Assembly (NCBI GenBank): GCA_016946835.1
Contig: JACVTC010000014.1
Coordinates: 877,001-941,000, forward strand
Length of the DNA: 64,000 nucleotides
Reading direction: 5' to 3'
From: Neocallimastix lanati (nom. inval.)
Taxonomy: Eukaryota > Neocallimastigomycota > Neocallimastigomycetes > Neocallimastigales > Neocallimastigaceae
Of the stretch, positions 1 through 12,425 are shown in pieces (position 1 is the first letter of the stretch; each line of letters opens with the position of its first letter). Made by a program: the position numbers and the translations under genes. Under the pieces are notes generated by a model. It saw only the letters and a program-made list of their open reading frames with translations, was not told where the DNA came from and did not search any database.

Positions 1-1375
1 ATATATTATTATTGTCTATTAACTTTTTTCATATATAATATAATTTTTTTTTCTCACATATTTCTAAAAAATATTAATAGTAATTTGGAAACTTTATACC
101 AAATTTCGTTTAATAATTAAACCTTTTATTATATTATTTTAAGTCTTTTTTAAATTATAAATTCAAAATAAAATTAATAAAAATAATTAAAGTATTAAGA
201 AAAAATATTATAATAATATATAAAGTTTTATATATTTTAATTTTAATATTAATTAAAATACTTAAAAATATATTATAATTATATTGTTTTAGACGAGATG
301 ATTAATTATAAATAAAGTAAAAGTTTTAATGACTAATTATAATAATCTATTTTATTTTTATCATTAAACCATAAAATATGTATTATATAATATCATATAT
401 ATACTAAATGATATATATGCTTAATAGGAAAAAATAAAGTCTAATATAAATAATAATTGAAGCTTTTTCACAAAAAATAATTCCTATTTATTGTAATAAA
501 TTTTTATATTATAACATCTTATAAAATCAAAACAACATAATATTACATTAAATCGTATATAATTTTAGTGACTGATAAATTTATGTATAAACCCTTTTTT
601 CTTTTTAATATTAAATTTTATAAGCGATTTATTATTTCTTCATAAAAAAATTAATAAAAAATTTTTAATTAAAATTAAAATTAATTATAAAAAATATTAT
701 AAATACAATTAATTTCAAAAAATTTTTTTTTTTTTTTAGTTTAAAATTTTTTTTTTAATTATAAAAAAAATATTTAATAAAAAAGTAGTTACTAATATTT
801 GAAAAAAAAATTATATTAATTTTCAAATTTATAAAGTAAATAAGAACAAATCAAAAATTAAAATAAATAAAAAGCAATTTTCAATAAAAAACAGAAGGAA
901 TTAATGTAAATTTTTTATAAAAATAATAAAAAAATGAAATGAATTTGATATAAAATTCAAATTTATATCAAATTTGGATTTTATATTAAAAAAGGAAAAT
1001 ATAATTATAATTATTAAAAACTAGAAGAATAATATATAATTCTTTTTTAAACTTAACAAATATATATAAATTGTAAAAGTGGAAAATTTATTTTAATTGA
1101 AAATTATTTAATGAGATTTAATATAATTATGTATATTTATTTATCATTAATAATTAAAAAAAATATTATTAATAAATTCCATTCAATTTATAAATTTAAC
1201 AATACTTATACTAATAGAGCTAATATATATTATTTAATTTATAAAGATGTTGTAATAATAAAATGATATATATATTAAAAGATTTGAAAGATTAACAGAG
1301 AATATTAATTCATTAATACAAAATAACATTAAATATAAACATATAATTAATAAAGACATAAAAATTAAGTTTATA

Positions 1376-1406
<31 letters not shown>

Positions 1407-1627
1407 AAAAATAAAGCTGAATCAATAATAATAATATTAATATTAATAATATTATTATTTAATTTATTCAATATATAATTGTATTAAAATTATTTATTTA
1501 AATATACTAATACTTTTTACTTGATGTTTATATTATAATTATATGTATTATATATCAAACATTACTATTTAAATTAATATATTTGGGTATAGTCAATTTT
1601 ATTTTCAAATCATTTAAAATAAATAGA
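1..1627. other. AT-rich non-coding region upstream of the cold-shock gene
   Basis: No reading frame here resembles a protein. The stretch consists of A+T-rich spacer with homopolymer runs, a short TA repeat near 1374-1391 and AAT/ATT runs near 1424-1462. I see no RNA gene in it. The final few hundred bases presumably hold the promoter of the downstream gene, but no specific element can be named. Confidence 0.6.
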
Positions 1628-3278
1628 ATGTCATCACCAAGTAATAGAAAAACTGGACATGTAAAGTTTTTTAATAGTCAAAAGGGTTTTGGGTAATTAC
1701 TAATATGAAATAATAAGTACAATAAAATACATATTTATTAAAAAAATATATGTATAGAAAAATATAATTATTGATATTATTTTAATATAAAAAAAGCTTT
1801 ATTATTCCAAATGAACCAGTTGATGGAGCTGCTCAAGCAGAAAGTAAGAATAAAATTGATTAATAATAGCTATTATATATGTTGATAAGTTCAAAAGTTT
1901 AATAATATATTTATCCCTTAAAATTATTCATTATAATAATAAATATAATTAAAACTGAATGGAAATATATTAAATTTCCATAATAGTTAATAATTTAAAG
2001 TTTGACACTAATAAAAATTAATTTATAATAATAAATAAATATAAAAATAAATAAATAAATAGATAATAAATAAATAAATATATGACATATTAATAATATT
2101 ATTATTATATATAAAAAGTTTTTGTCCATCATACATCTATTTACAACAATGGAGGTTTTAGAAGTTTAGCTGAAGGTGAAGAGGTAAAATATTGAATAAA
2201 TGTATATAATAAAATTAATATATATGTATAATTAATCAAAATATTAAAAAATTTATATAATTATAGGTGGAATTTGATCTTGGTATGCATTAATAATAAT
2301 AATAATAAAAAAAAAAAAATAAAAAAATAAAGAGAATAAGATTATATATATATATTATTATTATTATTATTGAAAATTAATTCTATATTTAAATAAATTC
2401 TATATTATTAAAAAAATTAAATATAAATAGTTCAAGGTCCAAAAGGTCTCCAAGTATGTTTTATATTATTTATTGTTATATTTATTATACATAATAGTAT
2501 TATAAAATTTTTTTTAATATTATTTTATTATAAAAAATAAATAAATAAATATATAAATAAATAGGCTACTAGCGTTACTGGCCCAAATGGTGGTCCTGTT
2601 AAAGGGGATCCAAGAGCAGGACGTTCAAAGTAATCAAATTTACAAAAAAAAAAAAAGAAAAAAAAATTGTAGATTATGAAAATTAAATATAATACTGATA
2701 TTAACGTATTAATATATTAATTTTTAAATGTATAAATTATTTTATTATATTAAAAATAGCAATATGAATCAATTTAACAATCAATTCAGAGGTAATAGTT
2801 TATTATTGTATATTTATCATTTGTAATATTTTATTATATTAAATATTGTATAAATTAATATATTTTGGTTTATTATTTTCGAAAATAATTAATTAAATTA
2901 AAAAAAAAAGGGGCAGGTTATTGGCAACAACAAGGAAATTTCAATGGCAATGGAAATTTTAGACAAGGATTTAATCAACAATATAGTAACCAATATGCTC
3001 CAAATGGACAATTTTTCTATTCACCACAACAATTTCAAGGTCAAAATCAACAAGCTTTTACAACACAAAATGCAAATCAATATATACAAGCTACTCAAGC
3101 TGGATTTAATCAATACCCTGCCAATATGAATATGAATACGATGAATACAATGAATGCTATGAATGCTATGAATGCTATGAATGCAATGAATACAATGAAT
3201 ACAATGAATACAATGAATGCTATGACGAATATGTCAACAATGAGTACAATGAGTAATATGAATACCAAAACACACTAA
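1628..3278 (+). CDS. Cold-shock-domain RNA-binding protein with Q/N-rich and Met-Asn repeat tail (8 exons)
   Basis: Assembled exons are 1628-1692, 1797-1843, 2119-2183, 2267-2282, 2431-2453, 2565-2629, 2760-2791 and 2917-3278. All junctions are GT-AG and in frame, giving 224 residues. Residues 6-80 form one cold-shock domain with RNP1 KGFGFI (about 19-24) and RNP2 IFVHH (about 38-42), the nucleic-acid-binding face of the Y-box/CSD family. Such proteins bind single-stranded RNA or DNA and act in mRNA packaging, translation or as chaperones. The C-terminal half is Gln/Asn/Gly/Tyr-rich, resembling prion-like condensate domains, and ends in tandem Met-Asn-Thr/Ala units. The start is the first ATG of the conserved frame. 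If intron 6 were retained, translation would stop directly after exon 6 (AAG TAA at 2628-2633), leaving a short CSD-only protein. The exact RNA targets cannot be told from sequence. Confidence 0.88.
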
Positions 3279-5402
<2,124 letters not shown>

Positions 5403-6226
5403 ATGTCTGCTGATCTTGTCTGGCAAATTGTTAAGAACAACAACGCTTACCTTGTTAAGAAGAGTGGTGTCCAATTCTCCTCTGAACCAGGAAACCTCAT
5501 GAATGTTAATTCATTCAAATGTAAGCTTAATTAAGATACTACAATAATTTTTTTTTTCATTTAATATGTAATTTTATTCAGTTAATGTTAATAAAATGTA
5601 TTAAATATTTTATTTATTGAAATATTAATATTAAAAAGACTCTGGAATTGCTAACAACAAGGTATGTATCATATCTTAACTAAATATTGAAAATAAATAA
5701 AAAATGACAAAGGAAAAACTATTAATATTTAAATAATTTATAATTAGTCCGTCATTATTGGTTCTACTGAAAAGGGTGTCTCTTTTGCTACCACTAAAGC
5801 CTCTAACAAGAACCTTAAGACTTCCTCTGTCGAACTTAAGAAAGGTGCTCGTCCTTCTGCCGCTGCTGTAAAAAACGTTCTTAAGGGATACCGTCCAGAT
5901 CTTTCCAAGGTTAGTATAAAAATTATTCTTTTATAAATAAAATTTTTTAAATTTGAATAAAGATGCACCATGCTAGAACCCATTTGGATTCATAACATGA
6001 GAACTGGGCGTAAATTTGGTGCTAAATAAATACCATATAAGAATAATTTTTTTGAATGTAGTTATAATTATATATATTTGAATTATTCTAATGGAAAAAT
6101 ATGTATATTATATAAATATAATTTTAGGCTGCTGCTGCTCGTGTTTCTGCTATTCTCCGTTCCAAGAAGCCAGCTAAAACTATCAAGAAGAGAGAACAAA
6201 AGGGTGTCCGTAAGGTCAGAGCTTAA
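5403..6226 (+). CDS. RPL28: 60S ribosomal protein eL28 (4 exons)
   Basis: Exons 5403-5520, 5639-5661, 5748-5909 and 6128-6226 join in frame to 133 residues. The N-terminus [13 protein letters not shown], then the FSSEPGNL segment, YSGIANNK, and a basic C-terminus rich in Lys/Arg ([15 protein letters not shown]) match the eL28 family, a component of the large ribosomal subunit. The length is close to the usual 135-150 residues. Codon use is clearly richer in C-ending codons than in the other genes here (many GTC, TCC, CTT, AAG), as expected for a highly expressed gene. The third intron (5910-6127) is long and contains a GC-richer hairpin island listed separately. The frame read on the opposite strand (5744-5983) is a shadow. 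Confidence 0.95.
5963..6030 (+). ncRNA. Candidate intronic snoRNA-like hairpin in eL28 intron 3
   Basis: Within intron 3 lies a GC-richer island unlike the surrounding AT-rich intron. GCACCA at 5965-5970 can pair with TGGTGC at 6017-6022, and inside it CCCA (5979-5982) with TGGG (6005-6008), leaving two facing single-stranded pockets. It is followed by AAATAA, which fits the H-box consensus ANANNA. Introns of ribosomal-protein genes often host snoRNAs, so an H/ACA-type guide is plausible. No C/D boxes are visible. The upper stem is only 4 bp and no second hairpin with ACA was found, so this is weak. It could instead be a remnant exon. Confidence 0.3.
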
Positions 6227-7259
6227 GTTAATGGAAACATTTTTGAATTGTTTTTTTTTTAAAAAACAAGAAAAAATTAATATATAAAAATAAAAGTAAA
6301 AACGTAGTTTTCCATGAAATATATAATGATAAAATGTTTTGAAAGCATAAATAAAACTAAATAAAACTTGGAAAATATAAAATAATATATATTGAAAAAG
6401 GTCTATAAAAATTTTTACAAGAATTAAATTGGAATAATAAATATAGATTAAAAGGTATTATCAAAAAAAAAAAAAAAAAACGAGAAAATTTTTGAAAAGT
6501 GAAATTAATGATTATTTAATTGGTTAAAATTTCGAAAATTAAATATTTAAAATTTAAAAGCTTTATGGAAGGGGGTAGTAATGATAATATTTTTATTTAA
6601 AATATAATAATATGAAAAGTGGATTAAAAAGTAATCAAGAGTAATATTTATTGTTATACAATGTTTGTAAATGAATAAATTAAAAGATTTTAATAATTAG
6701 TTTTTACCAAAAAAAAAAAAAAAAATTATAATATAGGTAATTTTTAAAAAAACAAGTTTTATTAAAAATAATTTATATTTCTAAAAAAAGTTCAATTTAA
6801 AAAAAAATGAATCAGATAGTATAAACTAGATGGTAATAAATACTTTTTAAGTAAGGGATAATGATAATGTATTTTTAATAATCATACAAAAAAAAATTAT
6901 TTTTATGCAATTGTAAATTTGTTTTTAATAAAATTTTTATATTTTTATAATCTTTGAGTATATCTTAAAATATTTTTGGACATAACTTTAATATAATTAA
7001 ACCATTTATATATTATTTTACATATTAGAGCAGTTTTTTTTTTTTTTAAAAAAAATATTTTAATATTTATCATAAAGTATTTTTATTATTTTACGTATTA
7101 TTTAATTATCAATTGAGTAAAATTTTTATATTCTTATATACAATTATTACTTCATCAAAGATTATTTGCCAATAAAGTAAGGGATCTTTTCTTACTTCCT
7201 TCTTATTCTAATTGATTTAAATTATAAAAAGGAATGGGATATTTTGTTTAAGAACTAAA
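6227..7259. other. Intergenic AT-rich spacer
   Basis: Downstream of eL28. Contains several poly(A)/poly(T) runs and AATAAA-like words shortly after the stop codon that may serve 3'-end formation. No coding region or RNA gene recognised. Confidence 0.6.
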
Positions 7260-7515
7260 TCATTTCTGGTGATTATTCATTAACGACATTCTTGGTGCGA
7301 TCAGCGGGTCTCTTAACAGAAATTATGCCTCGGGTTAGTACTCGGTAAGGGTTACTATACCGAAAATATAAGCTCAAACTAACCAGGAGCGTCAACGCTG
7401 AAAATTCAGTAAGACAGGCTAGCAGGGCCGATGCCTCTGAAGGAGAAGACCATAATTTCTTTAAGATAGTCAATTCAAACCCTAATCCATAAGGAGGTAG
7501 GATTCGTTGCATGTG
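7260..7515 (+). repeat. Dispersed repeat R2, copy 1 (unknown coding fragment)
   Basis: About 105 bases at roughly 7388-7492 match, in inverted orientation, the segment at 51990-52090. One frame on the + strand, containing AENSVRQASRADASEGED, is open in both copies with mainly single-residue differences. The minus-strand frame is open in copy 1 but holds a TGA in copy 2. The base composition is much richer in G+C than its surroundings. The product is not recognised. It probably derives from a mobile element or a multi-copy gene family. Confidence 0.5.
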
Positions 7516-7879
7516 TACTTTTTCTGAATTTATTTATACACTTTATTTTTGATTATTACTTTTTATTTCACGTTACTATTTCAAATATTATTATGTTCAT
7601 ACTAGGAAAATAATATTTATATATTTTATTAATTCAGTGTTTTTTATTTTTTATTAAAATTAAAAGTATTCATGTAATTAATAAAAGAAAAAATAAATAA
7701 AGATTAAAGTTCGAAATAATTGTGGCTATAAAAAAAAAAAAATCCTTCTTATTATAATATTTTAGAATATGAAAATTTTATAAACAGGTATATTTATACA
7801 TACCTTCTTGGTGGAATTTCAGCTTTAGATGTGTTATAATTCGATATTGGGGAACGGGTACATTGAATTGAACAACTCC

Positions 7880-8225
7880 TAAAATGTACATAGGGGTCAA
7901 CTGTTCCGTATATTTTGGGGCTTGCGGAATATCTTGCTAATACAATACCAGTCATCAGTAGCTCTCTTTAGTTACTTTTTGAGAGGTTTAATAAAAACAC
8001 TTTCATTACCAAGAGTGTCGACGTCATACCAATATGGCAAAGATATAGTGCAGTTCGAAATCCTGTTAATTCTCATCAATACATATTTACTAACAGCACC
8101 ATTCCGAATAAAGAACCACACTTCTATTTTAAAGGTGTTACTTCTTCGTTTTATTATTTTAGATTTAACTAGTGATCATGTTACTTCACATAGTATACAT
8201 CACACAAATTTTTTTAACTTTTGAA
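7880..8225 (+). pseudogene. Diverged copy of an unknown protein family (GLAE(Y/F)L family)
   Basis: From about 7912 the + strand reads GLAEYLANTIPVISSS, then a TAG, then LLFERF and KSVDV. This aligns with the retrocopy at 60467-60956 (GLAEFLTIAIPIISSS, ELLFDRY, KSVDV). Most differences in the aligned part are synonymous or conservative (for example CTT versus TTA for Leu, AGC versus AGT, GAG versus GAT), which supports this frame having been protein-coding. The 3' part (TCTATTTTAAAGGTGTTAC near 8123) also aligns. In-frame stops make this copy non-functional. Function unknown. The far end of the other copy encodes a hydrophobic C-terminal segment. Confidence 0.5.
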
Positions 8226-8289
8226 TTTATTTTTATTATTTATTACATTAAATTTTCTATGATTAATTAAATTTTTTTTTTTATTTTAT

Positions 8290-9387
8290 TTTCATTCATT
8301 TGTCCATAAAATGTTAATAATTTTCCATGTTAAATTAAGTAAAGGTTTTTCAATTTTTGCAAAATCTTTAACAAATCTTCTATAGTAATTGTATAAGCCA
8401 ATAAATCTTTGAACAGCTTTTAAAATTTTTGGCCTTGATCACTTTTCCATAAGTTTAATTTTCTTTGGGACAGTAGATACACCATCACCAGATGAAATGT
8501 AGCCTAAAAATTCAACTTTATTCCGGTCAAATTCACATTTTTTTAATTTTGAAGGTCATTTCTGACTTGATTATGATGCTCCTCCAAATCTTTGGAATAA
8601 ATTAAAATATTATCTAAATGTAAGATAACACATTTTTCCAAGTATGGTCTAAGAATAGAATTAATAAATGATTGAAAAGTGGCAGACCCATTTTTTAAAC
8701 CAAACGGCATAACTAAATATTCATAATAACCATATTTAGTTCTAAATGTTGCTTCTTTTATTCTTATCAAATTATAAGCAGAATGTAAATCCAATTTTGT
8801 AAAGTAATTTTCTCCCTTTGCTTTTTCTATTATATCTGTTATTAAAGGGAGAGGCTATGAATTTCTTAAAGATAACTGCATTTAATTTTTATTGTCCGCA
8901 CATAACCAAAGTGAACCATCTTTTTTCTTTTAGAAAAGGACAGGTTATCCAGCAGGTGATTTTGATGATCTAATAAATCCTTTTTCCAAATTTTCTTTTA
9001 TATAATCTTTTAGAACTTGTAATTCTTCTTCTGTTAATGAATAAATCTGACCGTAAAGGAGTGTATCGTCTTTTTCTAAAACAATCTCACAGTCGGTTAA
9101 ACGGTGAGGAGGTAGTTTATCAGCCTCTTTTTTGCTAAATACAATTACTAAATATTGATATTGATGAGGAATTTCTTCTGTTTTTGGATCCTCATATTCA
9201 ATATTAATTTTATTTTACTTGAAAGAAAACAATATATTAAAAATTTATAACTATATTCCTTTTTAGTGTTATATAAATCTTGATGATTTTTATTAAATTT
9301 TCTTCCAAAAAATTTACTTTCAGATTTATTTAAATATTTTAAATATACAAAAATTTTATATTTTTTAATAATAGAATTTTATATTTA
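8290..9387 (-). pseudogene. Ty3/gypsy element H, reverse-transcriptase part (decayed)
   Basis: Read on the minus strand from about 9200 down: KEADKLPPHR, GQIYSLTEEELQVL, NLEKGFIRSSKSPAG, then FTKLDLHSAYNLIRIK, YGYYEYLVMPFGL and VQRFIGLYNYYRRFV. These are hallmark blocks of gypsy-type reverse transcriptase. The catalytic box is altered (HLDNI in place of the Y/F-x-D-D form). Several stops and small frameshifts break the frame, and RNase H and integrase were not found. Element F was inserted between this part and the gag-protease part at 11952-13744. Confidence 0.8.
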
Positions 9388-9392
9388 TTAAA
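9388..9392. repeat. Target-site duplication TTAAA of element F, left copy
   Basis: TTAAA directly precedes the left LTR. The same five bases follow the right LTR at 11947-11951. Confidence 0.75.
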
Positions 9393-9665
9393 TTTTAGAT
9401 AAGCCTGGCTATAATAGCTCAATTCGTACAAAAAAATAATTTTATATAAACTTTATTTATTATAAAATTTATTATTTATTAAAATAATAAATTGATTTAC
9501 ACTAAAATGAAAATTTTTCTTTTGTTTACTTTTTTATTTATTTAAAATACCATTTTGTAAATATAACTTCTCGTTATATTTAAAAATAAAATTCCTTTTA
9601 AACTTCTTTTTAAAAAAATCTTTCTCTTCTCTCAAATAAAAAATATTAATTTTATCGTATTTATA

Positions 9666-9711
<46 letters not shown>

Positions 9712-9729
9712 ATTACTAAATGAGTATTA

Positions 9730-9760
<31 letters not shown>

Positions 9761-9989
9761 ATTATTATTATTTTATAACACCTTCTGTTTGTTTTCTTTT
9801 ATTGGAAAAGGGCTTTTTAATAATTTAATATTATATTTTAAAGGCTAAATTAATTTAACTAATAACTATCTAATTAAAATAAAATAATATAAAATAAGAT
9901 TCAGAAATATGTAATAGAAATTTTTATATTTCGTACGAAGAATGAATTTTGTATTTTGATGAAAGGAATTTTAGTTTGAAAATCTAACA
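9393..9989 (-). repeat. Element F 3' LTR (597 bp)
   Basis: On the minus strand it begins TGTTAGATTTTC and ends CTTATCTAAAA. It is essentially identical to the other LTR except for a missing internal segment of about 90 bp and different poly(T) lengths. Confidence 0.9.
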
Positions 9990-9998
9990 CTCCCCCCT
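9990..9998 (-). promoter_or_regulatory. Polypurine tract of element F
   Basis: On the minus strand GAGGGGGGAG abuts the TGTTAG start of the 3' LTR, the normal plus-strand priming site of an LTR element. Confidence 0.85.
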
Positions 9999-10038
9999 CA
10001 AAGTAAAATTTCTTTTAGCAAAATATAAAATAAAATAA

Positions 10039-11145
10039 TTAATAATAAAAGGTATTGTCAATAAAATAATTAAAAGAGTCTTTTGTAATTTTTTTAGTAA
10101 GAATATCAGCAAGCATATTATTAGAGTTAATATGCAGAACATTAATAAATATCTTCTTTATATTATTCATTACAGGTGCGAAATCGCCTATTTCCCTTTT
10201 TGAATTGTTTAACCATATGAATCTTTTAATAAAGTCAGTTGTTATATTAAATATAGTTTCATTAGTGCTTTTAGCTATGGATTTTCGTCTTTTTGATTTC
10301 CGATGAATAGGTGCACTTCCTATGTATATTTTTTGCCTACTGGTTGATTTTGCATTATCATCATTATCCTTTAGTTCAAAATTTATATCTAAATATACAA
10401 TTTTATTTAAATTATCATTACCAGGTTCTTTTAAACTATTGTTAATTAATAACTTATTTTCGTTTTTCTCTATTATAGAATATTTAGTTTTTTCTTCAAT
10501 CAAAAATGATTCCTTATTAGTAGCTTCAGTTGGAACTTCATTATTAAGAGTAGTAGTTTCATTTTCTTCTTCTTCCTCTTTTACTTTTTCATACTCTTTT
10601 TCATTAGCTGCAATAGTTTCTGCAGTAGTAGTGGTTTCTTTAGTTGAAATTTTTCCATCAAGGGTAGTAAATTTTTCAGTTGAAGTTTCTCCATCAAAAG
10701 TAGTAGATTCTTCTTCCTCTTTTACTTTTTCATATTCTTTTTCATTAGCTGCAATGGTTTCTAGAGTAGTAGTGGTTTCTTTAGTTGAAATTTTTCCATC
10801 AAGGGTAGTAAATTTTTCAGTTGAAGTTTCTCCATCAAAAGTAGTAGATTCTTCTTCCTCAGTTTCAGAATAACGAGCCTTTAAATAATCCCATAATTCA
10901 AAGGCTGTATCAATATCTTCTATTTCGGTCCAAGTCTCTTCACTTAGGTGTTTGTAGATGATTCTCCTGGCTTTGGAGTCATCTTTTGCTGTTACAGTTT
11001 TGACATTTAACGTTTTTTCTTCTGTTCCTTCAGTAGCATTATTATTTGAAACAATGGTATGACCAAGGTTAGCATCTTCTAACTTGCTCATTATAAAATG
11101 GCTCCATATTTTATAGTTTAATTCATTAAGGATTATTCTATCCAT
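10039..11145 (-). CDS. Gag N-terminal domain fused in frame to an RNase H C-terminal tail (element F)
   Basis: Intact 368-residue protein. Residues about 1-95 match the copia Gag UBN2-type domain (NYKIWSHFIMSKLEDANLG, then ETWTEIEDIDTAFELWDYL). Residues about 96-195 hold two nearly perfect 47-residue repeats rich in Thr and Glu (each with STTFDGETSTEKF and ETIAANEKEYEKV). After a Lys/Asn-rich stretch the end reads INVLHINSNNMLADILTKK, which is the last part of copia RNase H just before the pol stop. All of protease, integrase and reverse transcriptase has been deleted without losing the frame. It begins about 90 bases after the primer-binding site, where gag starts. There is no CCHC knuckle, so RNA packaging, if any, works differently. 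The retained RNase H tail lacks the catalytic residues. Confidence 0.85.
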   Translation of the reverse strand: MDRIILNELNYKIWSHFIMSKLEDANLGHTIVSNNNATEGTEEKTLNVKTVTAKDDSKARRIIYKHLSEETWTEIEDIDTAFELWDYLKARYSETEEEESTTFDGETSTEKFTTLDGKISTKETTTTLETIAANEKEYEKVKEEEESTTFDGETSTEKFTTLDGKISTKETTTTAETIAANEKEYEKVKEEEEENETTTLNNEVPTEATNKESFLIEEKTKYSIIEKNENKLLINNSLKEPGNDNLNKIVYLDINFELKDNDDNAKSTSRQKIYIGSAPIHRKSKRRKSIAKSTNETIFNITTDFIKRFIWLNNSKREIGDFAPVMNNIKKIFINVLHINSNNMLADILTKKITKDSFNYFIDNTFYY

Positions 11146-11234
11146 TTTATGTTTAATTGCAATGATAAAATATTCTTTTTTATTAGAATTTGTTTTATTT
11201 TATGTTTATTATAATTATTTTTTTTTTGTACAGC

Positions 11235-11248
11235 TGAGACTCTTAATC
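11235..11248 (-). promoter_or_regulatory. Primer-binding site of element F (half-tRNA-Lys type)
   Basis: The + strand reads TGAGACTCTTAATC directly against the inner end of the LTR. It equals the 5' anticodon-arm sequence of tRNA-Lys(CUU), so minus-strand synthesis would be primed from an internal tRNA fragment. Confidence 0.75.
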
Positions 11249-11614
11249 TTTTAGATAAGCCTGGCTATAATAGCTCAATTCGTACAAAAAAATAATTTTA
11301 TATAAACTTTATTTATTATAAAATTTATTATTTATTAAAATAATAAATTGATTTACACTAAAATGAAAATTTTTCTTTTGTTTACTTTTTTATTTAATAT
11401 AAAATTTAATACAAAAATTTATTATTATCTATAATAATAAATTTAATAACACAAAAATAAAATTTTTCTTTTGTTTACTTTTTTATTTATTTAAAATACC
11501 ATTTTGTAAATATAACTTCTCGTTATATTTAAAAATAAAATTCCTTTTAAACTTCTTTTTAAAAAAATCTTTCTCTTCTCTCAAATAAAAAATATTAATT
11601 TTATCGTATTTATA

Positions 11615-11661
<47 letters not shown>

Positions 11662-11679
11662 ATTACTAAATGAGTATTA

Positions 11680-11719
<40 letters not shown>

Positions 11720-11946
11720 TATTATTATTTTATAACACCTTCTGTTTGTTTTCTTTTATTGGAAAAGGGCTTTTTAATAATTTAATATTATATTTTAAAG
11801 GCTAAATTAATTTAACTAATAACTATCTAATTAAAATAAAATAATATAAAATAAGATTCAGAAATATGTAATAGAAATTTTTATATTTCGTACGAAGAAT
11901 GAATTTTGTATTTTGATGAAAGGAATTTTAGTTTGAAAATCTAACA
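11249..11946 (-). repeat. Element F 5' LTR (698 bp)
   Basis: Same sequence as the left LTR but about 100 bp longer. Around 11395-11485 it carries an extra segment that repeats the TTTTTCTTTTGTTTACTTTTT block, so either this LTR gained a tandem copy or the left one lost it by recombination. Confidence 0.9.
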
Positions 11947-11951
11947 TTAAA
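11947..11951. repeat. Target-site duplication TTAAA of element F, right copy
   Basis: Matches 9388-9392. Confidence 0.75.
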
Positions 11952-12394
11952 CTTTGGATTTTTTTGTGAATTTTGAAAAATTTTTTAAATTAAATTTTTT
12001 GGAGATATTTTTTGATCTATTTTTTGAAAAAATTTTATAATAAAATTTATTTTTTATTTTTCTTTTAAAAAAATTATTTTGAAAATTTTTCTTTTCAACG
12101 AGTTTAAATAAAATTTTTTTCTTTATATTTCCTTTATTTTTAATATATTTATTTATATATTATTTAAAGAGTTATAATTTAAATAAAAATATATAATGTT
12201 ATTTTTATAATTACAATGTATTTTAAATTTTCTAATGAAATGATTTCTAAGAAAGTAAATCAGTTGGAATAAAGTTTGAAAATTAAGAATTTTTCTTTCC
12301 TGAAAATAAAATTTATTATTTTAAAAAATTTAATTTGGAAATATAGCCAAACAAATTGATCTAATTTGGTAGTTCTTCTTGAAATACCTTTGAC

Positions 12395-12425
<31 letters not shown>

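Larger units (their letters stand above)
9393..11946 (-). mobile_element. Element F: complete small non-autonomous copia-type LTR retrotransposon (TR-GAG type)
   Basis: Two near-identical LTRs (9393-9989 and 11249-11946) flank a 1.26 kb interior that has a primer-binding site (11235-11248), one intact 368-codon ORF (11145-10039) and a polypurine tract (9990-9998). A 5-bp TTAAA duplication flanks the whole. The element lies inside gypsy element H. It lacks protease, integrase and reverse transcriptase, so it must use enzymes supplied by another copia. This gag-only architecture resembles the TR-GAG class described in plants. Confidence 0.88.

Noticed and set aside
5744-5983. Minus-strand frame over eL28 exon 3
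   Set aside because: Shadow of a conserved ribosomal-protein exon.
7273-7512. 79-codon minus-strand frame in repeat R2
   Set aside because: Open in this copy, but the second R2 copy has a TGA in this frame while the opposite frame is open in both.
10322-10873. Ser/Val-rich + strand frame of 183 codons
   Set aside because: Exact antisense of the repeat-bearing Gag ORF of element F, which has the conserved domain.
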